From NCBI RefSeq assembly GCF_001021385.1, contig NZ_CP011773.1, forward strand, positions 3,968,001 through 4,032,000: 64,000 nt of DNA, written 5' to 3'. Position numbers and translations under genes: made by a program. This DNA comes from Mycobacterium sp. EPa45 (lineage in GTDB: Bacteria > Actinomycetota > Actinomycetes > Mycobacteriales > Mycobacteriaceae). Below, piece by piece: positions 56,740 to 64,000 of this stretch; the first letter of the stretch is position 1; each line of letters begins with the position of its first letter. The notes under the pieces were generated by a model. That model was not told the origin of the DNA, searched no databases, and saw only the letters and a list, made by a program, of their open reading frames with translations.

Positions 56740-58275
56740 TCAGGCCCGGGCGAGGAGTTCCTCGGCCACGTCCAGCGCCCGTTGCCGGTCGGCCTCGACC
56801 AGTCCGATCCGCGTGCGCCGGTCGATGATGTCATCGGAGCTCAGCGCTCCTTCGTGCGTCACGGCGAACTCGAATTCCGCACGGGTGACGTCTATTCCGT
56901 CGGCCACCGGTTCGGTGGGCCGGCCGCACCGCGCCGACGCGATCACGTTGAGCGACTCGGCGCCGTAGCGGGCGACCAGCGAGCCCGGCAAATCGCTCGT
57001 CGTGCGCAGCGTGGCAACCGGATTGGCGGCCGCGCCGACCAGCGGCAGGTTCCGGGTGCGGCAGGGCTGGGCCGTCATCCCCCGGGCCGTCAGTGCACGG
57101 TCGAGGACATCCTCGGCCATATGCCGGTATTCGGTGAGCTTGCCGCCCACCACGCTGAACACGCCGTTGGACGATTCGATCACCGCGTGATCGCGGGACA
57201 GATCCGATGTCCTGCCCTGGCCCGTGTCGATCAATGGGCGCAACCCCGCGTATGCGCCCTTGACGTCGGCGGTCGTCAACGCGATTCCCAGTGCGGTGTT
57301 GACGGTGTCCAGCAGGAAGCCGATCTCGCCCGAAGTCGGTTCGGGGACATCGGGAATCGGCCCGGGCGCGTCCTCGTCGGTCAGTCCGAGATACACGCGG
57401 CCGAGTTGTTCGGGCATTGCGAACACGAACCTATTGATCTCTCCGGGAACCGGAATGGTGAGCGCCGCAGTGGGATTCCCGAACACAGCGGCATCGAACA
57501 CCAGGTGCGTGCCCCGGCTCGGCCGCAACTTGATCGCGGTGTCCACCTCGCCGGCCCATACGCCCGTCGCGTTGATCACCGCGCGGGCGTTCACGTCCAG
57601 CGATTCACCGGTGAGCTCGTCGACCAACCGGACCGAGGTGCCGGTGGCCGACGCTGCGGACACCCGGGTGAGGATGCGCGCGCCGTGCTGCGCGGCGGTG
57701 CGAGCGACGGCTACTACCAGCCTGGCGTCGTCGATGAGTTGGCCGTCATAGGCCAGCAGGCCGCCGTCGAGGCCGTCACGACGTACCGTGGGCACCATCG
57801 CCAGCGCCTGCGGCACACCGACCCGCCGCGAACGCGGCAATGTCGACGACTTGGTGCCCGCCAGAATTCGCAGCGCGTCGCCGGCCACGAAACCTGTTCG
57901 GATCAAAGCACGTTGGCCGCGCCCCATCGATGGCAGCAGCGGAACCAGCTGCGGCATGGCGCTCACCAGATGCGGCGCGTTGCGGGTCATCAGGATGCCG
58001 CGCTCGATCGCGCTACGGCGTGCGATGCCGACATTGCCGGTGGCCAGATAGCGCAGGCCGCCGTGCACGAGCTTGGAGCTCCACCGGCTGGTGCCGAAAG
58101 CCAGGTCATGTTTCTCGACGAGCAGCACCGACAGACCGCGGCTCGCCGCGTCGAGCGCGATACCGGTCCCGGTGATACCTCCGCCGATAACGACGACGTC
58201 GACGCGGGCACCGTCACCGAGCTTGGTCAGGTCGGCGGTGCGGCGCGTGGCGCTGAGGGCAGTCAGGTCACTCAT
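56740..58275 (-). CDS. glpD1: Glycerol-3-phosphate dehydrogenase, FAD-dependent
   Basis: A 511-residue membrane-associated flavoenzyme that oxidises glycerol-3-phosphate to dihydroxyacetone phosphate and passes electrons to menaquinone. The FAD site is DVVVIGGGITGTGIALDAASRGLSVLLVEKHDLAFGTSRWSSKLVHGGLRYL; later GGKLTEYRHMAEDVLD is the usual C-terminal FAD motif. The stop converges with accD6. The ATG overlaps the TetR gene stop (ATGA), so the two are cotranscribed. M. tuberculosis has glpD1 (Rv2249c) here. Confidence 0.93.
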   Translation of the reverse strand: MSDLTALSATRRTADLTKLGDGARVDVVVIGGGITGTGIALDAASRGLSVLLVEKHDLAFGTSRWSSKLVHGGLRYLATGNVGIARRSAIERGILMTRNAPHLVSAMPQLVPLLPSMGRGQRALIRTGFVAGDALRILAGTKSSTLPRSRRVGVPQALAMVPTVRRDGLDGGLLAYDGQLIDDARLVVAVARTAAQHGARILTRVSAASATGTSVRLVDELTGESLDVNARAVINATGVWAGEVDTAIKLRPSRGTHLVFDAAVFGNPTAALTIPVPGEINRFVFAMPEQLGRVYLGLTDEDAPGPIPDVPEPTSGEIGFLLDTVNTALGIALTTADVKGAYAGLRPLIDTGQGRTSDLSRDHAVIESSNGVFSVVGGKLTEYRHMAEDVLDRALTARGMTAQPCRTRNLPLVGAAANPVATLRTTSDLPGSLVARYGAESLNVIASARCGRPTEPVADGIDVTRAEFEFAVTHEGALSSDDIIDRRTRIGLVEADRQRALDVAEELLARA

Positions 58276-58853
58276 GGGGCGAGGTATCCATTCAGGGCGT
58301 GCGACAACTCGGCGCTCAAGGCGTCGGCGTCGAGGATGGGTTCGACGATATGGGCGGATTGGATCGCGGACTGGCCGATCAACAGCACCATTGCCGAGAG
58401 CTGGCGGACGTCGCCGGCCCGAACGCTGCCGTCGGCCTGCGCTTCCCGAAGCGCATCGACGAGCAGGTCGATGAGGATCTGCTGACTGGTGCCCAGCCGT
58501 CCGGCGATGTAGGTCATCGCCAAGTCCGGGGCAGATCGCAGTACAGAGGTGATCAGCTCGTCGTCGCGCAGGCGACGGGCCACCTCGACGATTCGCTCTA
58601 CCAGTCCGGCACGGCCAGGCGCCCCGGTCGGGACGGCGCGCCAGGTGCCGGTGATCCGTTCGGTGAGTAGCGACGCGACGATCGTGCGGGTATCCGGCCA
58701 GCGGCGATACACCGTCGGACGGCTGACGCCGGCTCGTCGGGCGATCTCGGCCAGTGTCACGCGCTCGACCCCGAAGTCTCGGACACAGCTGGCCGCGGCG
58801 ACCAGGATCCGGTCGCCGATATCCACCGATTCGTCGTTACTGATTGACAGCAT
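58272..58853 (-). CDS. TetR family regulator (Rv2250c-like)
   Basis: A 193-residue TetR protein with the helix-turn-helix at about residues 15-60 (DRILVAAASCVRDFGVERVTLAEIARRAGVSRPTVYRRWPDTRTIVASLL). It is coupled to glpD1 by an ATGA overlap and divergent from the flavoprotein gene at 58871 with only 17 bases between start codons. It could therefore control both directions. The spacer contains two TGTAA repeats (GTAATACTGTAAC). Confidence 0.87.
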   Translation of the reverse strand: MLSISNDESVDIGDRILVAAASCVRDFGVERVTLAEIARRAGVSRPTVYRRWPDTRTIVASLLTERITGTWRAVPTGAPGRAGLVERIVEVARRLRDDELITSVLRSAPDLAMTYIAGRLGTSQQILIDLLVDALREAQADGSVRAGDVRQLSAMVLLIGQSAIQSAHIVEPILDADALSAELSHALNGYLAP

Positions 58854-58870
58854 CTGTAATACTGTAACGC

Positions 58871-60481
58871 ATGAACGACGATGCCCGCACCCTGGTTCCC
58901 CCGATGGCCTGGAACGCCTGGGGCGACCCCGCGGCCGCCAAACCCCTCTCGGACGGCATCAAGACGCTGCTCGAACAGGCACTCGGCGTCACGGCGAGCG
59001 AGATCCCGGCCCCCGCCATCGATGACGTGCAGGTGCGCCCGTCGGCATTGCCAGACGCACACCGCGACGCGCTCGCCGAATTCGTCGGCGCCGACTACAT
59101 CCGCACCGACGACCACGGCCGGCTGTTGTACGCGGGCGGTAAATCGACCCTGGACCTGTTGCGCCGCAAGCAAACTCATCAGGATGCTCCGGACGCGGTA
59201 CTGCTGCCCGGCAGCGAGGACGAGATCGCGACGGTGCTTCGTTACTGCTCGCAGCACGGCATCGCGGTGGTGCCGTTCGGCGGCGGCACCAGCGTGGTCG
59301 GCGGTCTCGACCCGATCCGCGGCGGGTTCGCCGCCGTCATCTCCCTGGACCTGCGCCGTCTCGATGCGCTGCACTCGCTGGACGAGACGTCGATGCAGGC
59401 CGAACTGGGCGCCGGCGTCACCGGGCCGGACGCCGAAAGACTGCTCGGCGAGCACGGCTTCTCGCTCGGACACTTTCCGCAGAGCTTTCGGTTCGCCACC
59501 ATCGGCGGGTACGCGGCCACCCGTTCCTCGGGACAGGACTCGGCGGGCTACGGCCGGTTCAACGACATGATCCGGGGACTGACGGTGGTGACCCCGGTCG
59601 GCGTCCTCGACCTCGGCCGCGCGCCGGAGACGGCCGCCGGACCTGATCTGCGCGAGCTGTTCTCCGGCTCCGAGGGCATCTTCGGTGTGATCACCAGGGT
59701 TCGCCTTCGGGTGCACCCGGTCCCGGAGACGACGTGCTACGAGGCGTGGTCGTTCCCCGACTTCGCCACCGGCGCGGCGGCGCTGCGCGCCGTCACCCAG
59801 ATCGGCACCGGCCCGACCGTGCTGCGGTTGTCCGACGAGGCCGAGACCGGCGTGAACCTGGCCACCACCGGGAACATCGGCGAGCAGAGCATCACCGGTG
59901 GGTGCCTGGCGCTCACGTTGTTTGAAGGAAGCGCCGCACACACCGAGAGCCGGCACGCCGAAACCCGCGCCGTCCTGCAGGCCCAGGGTGGCACGTCGCT
60001 GGGCGAGGCGCCGGCACGGGCGTGGGAGCACGGCCGTTTCGACGCCCCGTACCTGCGGGACTCGCTGCTGGCCGCCGGGGCGTTGTGCGAGACGCTGGAG
60101 ACCGCCACGACGTGGGCCAACCTGACAACGCTGAAAACCGCAGTCACCGAGGCGCTGACGTCGTCCCTCGCCGAAAGTGGCACACCTGCGTTGGTGATGT
60201 GCCACATTTCGCATGTGTATCCGACCGGTGCATCGCTCTACTTCACCGTGGTCGCGGGTCAGCGCGGCGACGTCGCCGAACAATGGCTGGCCGCCAAAGT
60301 CGCTGCCTCTGATGCTATTTCCCGTACCGGTGGAACGATCACCCACCACCACGCGGTCGGCGCCGATCACCGGCCCTGGATGGCCGCCGAGATCGGCGAC
60401 CTGGGCGTGAAAGTGCTGCAGGCCGTCAAACAGGCAGTCGATCCGGCGGGAATCCTTAACCCGGGCAAGCTGATTCCATGA
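58871..60481 (+). CDS. FAD-binding oxidase, alkyl-DHAP synthase-like (Rv2251)
   Basis: A 536-residue flavoprotein of the VAO/alkyldihydroxyacetonephosphate synthase type. It has the FAD-binding PFGGGTSVVGGLDP, IGGYAATRSSGQDSAGYGRFNDMIRG and the C-terminal NPGKLIP. In eukaryotes this family makes the ether bond of ether lipids from acyl-DHAP and a fatty alcohol; the mycobacterial activity is not established here. Its stop overlaps the dagK start (ATGA). Next to glpD1 and dagK this suggests glycerophosphate or ether-lipid work. Confidence 0.85.
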   Translation: MNDDARTLVPPMAWNAWGDPAAAKPLSDGIKTLLEQALGVTASEIPAPAIDDVQVRPSALPDAHRDALAEFVGADYIRTDDHGRLLYAGGKSTLDLLRRKQTHQDAPDAVLLPGSEDEIATVLRYCSQHGIAVVPFGGGTSVVGGLDPIRGGFAAVISLDLRRLDALHSLDETSMQAELGAGVTGPDAERLLGEHGFSLGHFPQSFRFATIGGYAATRSSGQDSAGYGRFNDMIRGLTVVTPVGVLDLGRAPETAAGPDLRELFSGSEGIFGVITRVRLRVHPVPETTCYEAWSFPDFATGAAALRAVTQIGTGPTVLRLSDEAETGVNLATTGNIGEQSITGGCLALTLFEGSAAHTESRHAETRAVLQAQGGTSLGEAPARAWEHGRFDAPYLRDSLLAAGALCETLETATTWANLTTLKTAVTEALTSSLAESGTPALVMCHISHVYPTGASLYFTVVAGQRGDVAEQWLAAKVAASDAISRTGGTITHHHAVGADHRPWMAAEIGDLGVKVLQAVKQAVDPAGILNPGKLIP

Positions 60482-61380
60482 TCTCCCGTGTCACGGTCCT
60501 GACGAACCCCAAATCGGGTCACGGGAATGCGCCGCACGCCGGGGAGCTGGCGGTGGCCCGCTTCCAGGAACTCGGGATCGACGTGACCGGGATCGTCGGA
60601 CGCGACGCCGCCCATGCCCGCCAGCTGGTCGACGAGGCGCTGACCCGAGACACGGACGCGCTCGTGGTGATTGGCGGCGACGGGGTGATCCGTCTGGCCA
60701 TTCAGGCTTTGGCGCGCAGTGATATTCCGCTCGGTATCGTGCCGGCCGGCACCGGCAACGACCACGCCCGCGAGTACCGGTTGCCGATGGCCGATCCGGT
60801 GGCGGCCGTCGACGTGATTGCGGCCGGGCACACCGAGACCGTCGACCTCGGGCACATCACTGGCGCCGACGGGTCCAGAACCTGGTTCGGGACGGTCGCC
60901 GCGACGGGGTTCGACTCACTGGTCAGCGATCGCGTGAACCGGATGAGCTGGCCGCATGGGCGGATGCGCTACAACGTCGCGCTGATCGCTGAGATCTCCC
61001 AGTTGCGACCCCTGCCATTCAGATTGGTGCTCGACGGTGAACGCGAAATCGTCACCGATCTGACGCTCGCCGCGTTCGGAAATACCCGCAGCTACGGCGG
61101 TGGCATGCTGATCACGCCCGGGGCCAACCACTGCGACGGACTGCTGGACATCACGATGGTGCACGCGTCGTCGCGCACCAAGTTGATTCGGTTGTTCCCC
61201 ACCGTCTTCAAGGGCACGCACATCAACCTTGCGGAGGTCAGTACCGACCGTGCTCGCACGATCAGCGTCGACTCCCCCGGCATCAACGCCTACGCCGACG
61301 GCGACTACGTGTGCCCACTTCCCGCTGAGATCTCAGCGGTTCCCGGAGCGCTGAAAATCATTGTGCCGGAAAGGCTTTAG
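60478..61380 (+). CDS. dagK: Diacylglycerol/lipid kinase (Rv2252-like)
   Basis: A 300-residue lipid kinase with the DAGK catalytic motifs TNPKSGHGNA, VVIGGDGVIRLAIQALARSDIPLGIVPAGTGNDHAREY and GGGMLITPGANHCDGLLDI. In M. tuberculosis Rv2252 makes phosphatidic acid, feeding phosphatidylinositol and its mannosides. The glycine-rich motif reads GGDGV rather than the usual GGDGT. Coupled to the preceding flavoprotein gene by ATGA. Confidence 0.9.
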   Translation: MISRVTVLTNPKSGHGNAPHAGELAVARFQELGIDVTGIVGRDAAHARQLVDEALTRDTDALVVIGGDGVIRLAIQALARSDIPLGIVPAGTGNDHAREYRLPMADPVAAVDVIAAGHTETVDLGHITGADGSRTWFGTVAATGFDSLVSDRVNRMSWPHGRMRYNVALIAEISQLRPLPFRLVLDGEREIVTDLTLAAFGNTRSYGGGMLITPGANHCDGLLDITMVHASSRTKLIRLFPTVFKGTHINLAEVSTDRARTISVDSPGINAYADGDYVCPLPAEISAVPGALKIIVPERL

Positions 61381-61388
61381 TTGTCGTT

Positions 61389-61416
61389 CACCGGAGTCTT
61401 TATGTTGACTCCGGTG
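61389..61416 (+). terminator. Hairpin after dagK
   Basis: CACCGGAGTC-N8-GACTCCGGTG is a perfect 10-bp stem with an AT-rich loop, eight bases after the dagK stop. No T tract follows, so it may be a terminator of the L-shaped type common in mycobacteria, or stabilise the transcript. Confidence 0.6.
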
Positions 61417-61487
61417 TGCTGCGGCTTCGCAACCCTGTAAGCGTCGACGGCAAACCATGCCTGGATCACGGTGTTGCGTTCAGAACT

Positions 61488-61928
61488 TTATGCCGCAGGC
61501 TCCAGCGCCTTCGCACAGCCATCGAGGACGGCTGCGAAGTTCCACGGCAGAAGCTTGGAACTGAGTATCTCCATGGCCTTGCCGCCGCCACGGGCTGGAT
61601 GGGTGTAGGTACTCACCCAATCAACATGCGTGCCGGCCCCTTCTGGCGTGAACGTCAGCTTGCCGCCCTTGTGCTCGAACGCGGGAACCGATCCGACGAT
61701 CAGATAGGTGTAGCTGTGCGGCGGGTCGTAGGCGACGATCTCCTCGCGAAACCACAAGCCGATCGCAAACCCCGTCCGGATCGCGCCGAGGCCCGGCGGC
61801 GGCGAATCCCTCGCCCACTCGGCCGTGACAATCAGCGGAGCGGCCTTCAGATTCGCCGGCTCGGCTAACCAGGCGAAGACCTTCTCTGGCGGCGCTGCGA
61901 TCGTCTTCTCGACGTGGAGGTGGACCAT
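61488..61928 (-). CDS. SRPBCC family protein
   Basis: A 146-residue START/Bet v1-like domain: HVEKTIAAPPEKVFAWLAEPANLKAAP at the start, and GGKLTFTPEGAGTHVDWVSTY before the C-terminal helix. Such domains hold a hydrophobic ligand in a cavity; the ligand is unknown. It starts 18 bases from the divergent HNH gene. Confidence 0.83.
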   Translation of the reverse strand: MVHLHVEKTIAAPPEKVFAWLAEPANLKAAPLIVTAEWARDSPPPGLGAIRTGFAIGLWFREEIVAYDPPHSYTYLIVGSVPAFEHKGGKLTFTPEGAGTHVDWVSTYTHPARGGGKAMEILSSKLLPWNFAAVLDGCAKALEPAA

Positions 61929-61946
61929 GCGATCAGGTTAGGCGTC

Positions 61947-63437
61947 ATGTCACACCCCAGTGGCATACTCGAACATGTGTTCGATTCAGTGTGGCGCTCG
62001 GCGAGCGATGTCGCGGTGGTGGATGCCATCGTCGACTTTGCCCGCGCCGAGAACCAGGACGCTGCCCGGCGGGTAGCCGCGATCGCGGAGCTGGTCGCGC
62101 GACGTTGCGCAGATGATGAACGTGCGCATTGGGCCTGTGACGAGTGGGACGCTGCGGTGGCCGAAGTCTCGGCAGCGTTAGGAATCACCGCCGGCCGCGC
62201 GTCGGGTGAGATGTTGATGGCGATGTCGTTGCGGCACCGGCTGCCGCGGGTGGCCAATCTGTTCTCGGCAGGGTTATTGAGTTACCGGGTGTGTGAGGCA
62301 ATCACCGATCGCACCTACTTGATCCAAGATCGCCCGACCCTCGCCTTGGTCGACAAAGCGATCGCCGAAGATGCGCTGACCTGGGGTGCGTTGTCGGTGC
62401 TGAAGTTGCAGCGCGCCATCGATCACTGGGTGGATCGCTACGACCCGGGGGCGGTGCGCCGGGTGCAGTCACGGGTCCGGGAGCGCGACGTGATCGTCAC
62501 CGTGGACGCCGCTGCCGGCACTGCCGAGATCGCCGGTCGGCTCTCGGCCGCCGACGGTGAGATCGTCAAGCGCAGGTTGACCCGGATCGCGTATTCGGTG
62601 TGCGACGACGACCCCCGCACCATCGCCCAGCGCCGCTCCGACGCCATGGGCGCCCTGGGGGCCGGCGCGGACCGGCTGGCGTGCCTGTGCGGCAACCCCG
62701 ACTGCCCGGCTGCCGTCGACGACGCACGCGCAGCCGCCGTGGTGGTCCACGTGCTCGCCGAGGCCGACGTGCTCGACGCCGCGCCGGATCCGCAGATGCA
62801 CGGGGACGGTCAAGAGGCGCAACCCGCTGAGCCGGCACGCCCGCCGGCGGCCAGTGCGGCGATCACCGGCAACCGGGGCATCGTGCCCGCACCACTGCTG
62901 GCCGAGTTGATCAACACCGGGGCCACAGTGCGAATGGTGCGCCGCCCGAAGGACGAACCCGAACCGCAGTATCGGCCCTCCACTGCATTGGATGAATGGG
63001 TGCGGATGCGGGACATGACGTGCCGATTCCCGAATTGCGACGTGCCCGCCGAATTTTGCGATGTCGACCACACCATCGCCTGGCCCTTCGGCCCCACCCA
63101 TCCGTCGAACCTGGCGTGTATGTGCCGAAAACACCACCTGCTCAAGACTTTCTGGGCCGGCTGGTCGGACCGTCAACACCCCGATGGCACCATCACCTGG
63201 ACCTCACCAACCGGACGCACCTACACCACCAGGCCCGGCAGCCACCTGCTGCTGCCCACCTGGAACACCACCACCGCCACCCTGCCACCACCACCACGCG
63301 AGCCCCCACCCGCCATCGGCATCCTGATGCCCACCCGACGCACAACCCGGGCAGCCCAACGCACGCAACGAATCACCCGCGAACGCAAACTCAACGACAC
63401 CCACGTCGCCGAACGCAACAGGCCACCACCGTTCTGA
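61947..63437 (+). CDS. DUF222/HNH endonuclease domain protein (13E12 repeat family)
   Basis: A 496-residue member of the mycobacterial 13E12 family. The N-terminal DUF222 part (about 1-250) is helical; the C-terminal HNH nuclease motif is CRFPNCDVPAEFCDVDHTIAWPFGPTHPSNLACMCRKHHLLKTFWAGW (Cys pairs and the DH of HNH). The last 80 residues are Pro/Thr/Arg-rich low complexity. Copies are scattered through mycobacterial genomes and may be mobile. Function untested. Confidence 0.88.
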   Translation: MSHPSGILEHVFDSVWRSASDVAVVDAIVDFARAENQDAARRVAAIAELVARRCADDERAHWACDEWDAAVAEVSAALGITAGRASGEMLMAMSLRHRLPRVANLFSAGLLSYRVCEAITDRTYLIQDRPTLALVDKAIAEDALTWGALSVLKLQRAIDHWVDRYDPGAVRRVQSRVRERDVIVTVDAAAGTAEIAGRLSAADGEIVKRRLTRIAYSVCDDDPRTIAQRRSDAMGALGAGADRLACLCGNPDCPAAVDDARAAAVVVHVLAEADVLDAAPDPQMHGDGQEAQPAEPARPPAASAAITGNRGIVPAPLLAELINTGATVRMVRRPKDEPEPQYRPSTALDEWVRMRDMTCRFPNCDVPAEFCDVDHTIAWPFGPTHPSNLACMCRKHHLLKTFWAGWSDRQHPDGTITWTSPTGRTYTTRPGSHLLLPTWNTTTATLPPPPREPPPAIGILMPTRRTTRAAQRTQRITRERKLNDTHVAERNRPPPF

Positions 63438-63458
63438 CCCGCCCGGTGTAGCCCGGCG

Positions 63459-63875
63459 TCACCTACTAACCGTTCGCGCGCGGAAACCGGCGTAAGCGAA
63501 CAACAGCCCGGTGCCGATCTCGGCGAGCGCGGTCACCCAGGAGAACCACGTCACGTTGATGCGCGGGCCAGTGATGTAGCTGTCCTGATACGACGGCCAG
63601 AGACTGGGCAGCAGGTGCGCGTAGGTGAAGACCAGGGCGCTGGCGACGCCCGCGAAGATCGCAAGGGCGGGCGCACGGGGATGTCCGCGCAACGCCAGGG
63701 TGATCGCAACGACAACAATCAGCCCCTGAACCGTTCCGCCGGCCATGATGAACGTCGGCGATGCGGCCATGCCGCGGCGCAGATGATCGACGACGTGGAT
63801 GCCCCAGCCGAACAAGAACGCCCAGGCGGACGCACGCAGGAAGGTCTGGGAGCGAGTGACAGTCGTCGCTGACAT
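63459..63875 (-). CDS. Small membrane protein, unknown function
   Basis: A 138-residue protein with four hydrophobic segments (ASAWAFLFGWGIHVVDHL, GGTVQGLIVVVAITLAL, ALAIFAGVASALVFTYAHLL, WFSWVTALAEIGTGLLFAYAGF). No family recognised. GGAGG lies five bases before the ATG. A 35-bp inverted repeat starts eight bases upstream of the start codon, suggesting tight repression. Confidence 0.72.
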   Translation of the reverse strand: MSATTVTRSQTFLRASAWAFLFGWGIHVVDHLRRGMAASPTFIMAGGTVQGLIVVVAITLALRGHPRAPALAIFAGVASALVFTYAHLLPSLWPSYQDSYITGPRINVTWFSWVTALAEIGTGLLFAYAGFRARTVSR

Positions 63876-63882
63876 GAGACCT

Positions 63883-63917
63883 CCATCGATCTACTACGAG
63901 TGATAGTAGATCGATGG
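63883..63917. promoter_or_regulatory. 35-bp inverted repeat before the small membrane protein gene
   Basis: CCATCGATCTACTA and its complement form 14-bp perfect arms with a seven-base spacer. It lies between the start codon at 63875 and the right edge. It could be a repressor operator (the inner CTACTa..TAGTAG core looks TetR-like) or an mRNA hairpin. Confidence 0.65.
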
Positions 63918-63946
63918 GCGGTCGGTGGCAATGGCCCGAATGCGGC

Positions 63947-64000
63947 TCAGCCGACTCCGCGGCTGAGCCAGCTCACCTCGCCACCGTCACCGCCATCGCG
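63947..64000 (-). CDS. C-terminal end of a gene entering from the right edge
   Basis: Eighteen codons with GC-rich third positions end at a TGA, giving ...VSWLSRGVG. Too short to assign to a family. It is called only because the frame is open to the edge and codon use fits. Confidence 0.35.
   Translation of the reverse strand, partial: RDGGDGGEVSWLSRGVG

Noticed and set aside
63200..63330. CCACCA-rich tract suggesting a tandem repeat or CRISPR-like array
   Set aside because: It is the Pro/Thr-rich C-terminal coding region of the HNH protein; units are irregular and there are no spacers.

Overview
The window is chromosomal DNA of a mycobacterium, most likely a rapidly growing Mycolicibacterium. 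The sequence is GC-rich and uses many GTG starts. Gene order from the first gene to about 61 kb repeatedly matches M. tuberculosis Rv2224c-Rv2252: a caeA/hip1-like hydrolase, panB, the CYTH-CHAD protein, the RNase H/CobC-Zn ribbon-Nif3 string, ptkA-ptpA, SURF1, cobD, ahpE, aceE, mabR, fabD-acpM-kasA-kasB-accD6, glpD1, an ether-lipid synthase-like flavoprotein and dagK. Names taken from M. tuberculosis are by recognition of protein and order, not by alignment. No insertion sequence, prophage or CRISPR array was seen, and no gene-free stretch exceeds 300 bases.

Region by region. 0-3.5 kb: partial secreted hydrolase, a wax ester/triacylglycerol synthase, panB and an enoyl-CoA hydratase. 3.6-7.0 kb: a three-gene, ATGA-coupled nitrogen operon (two DUF1989 proteins plus a urea-carboxylase-like protein that has only the carboxyltransferase part), preceded by two GlnR-like half sites. 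7.0-20.5 kb: mostly core genes, including RNase P RNA on the minus strand. 20.5-26.2 kb: small secreted proteins, a DUF4185 protein and two TetR regulators, each next to a perfect palindrome and a membrane protein gene.

26.2-41.5 kb is an accessory catabolic island absent from the M. tuberculosis order. It holds an operon for a periplasmic-binding-like protein without signal peptide, an aldehyde dehydrogenase, a P450 and a mycofactocin-type SDR. It also holds a fused double TetR regulator, a second P450 operon with a repeated [LLM flavin oxidoreductase + DapB-like reductase] module, a divergent third DapB-like gene, a nitronate monooxygenase, an esterase and a second wax ester synthase. Three near-identical copies of a 16-bp element (AACCTAAcgTTTGwTC) lie in its two divergent promoter regions and probably tie it into one regulon. 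The parts suggest oxidation of a hydrophobic substrate from alcohol to aldehyde to acid, with flavin and NAD(P) chemistry alongside; the substrate is unknown.

42-56.7 kb: a second DUF4185 protein, an unknown membrane protein, tRNA-Val, ahpE, aceE, then mabR with its operator (TTTTGT-N9-ACAAAA) and the FAS-II mycolic acid operon. 56.7-64 kb: glycerophosphate/ether-lipid genes, a SRPBCC protein, a 13E12-type HNH protein, a small membrane protein with a 14-bp-arm palindrome at its start, and the last codons of a gene entering from the right edge.
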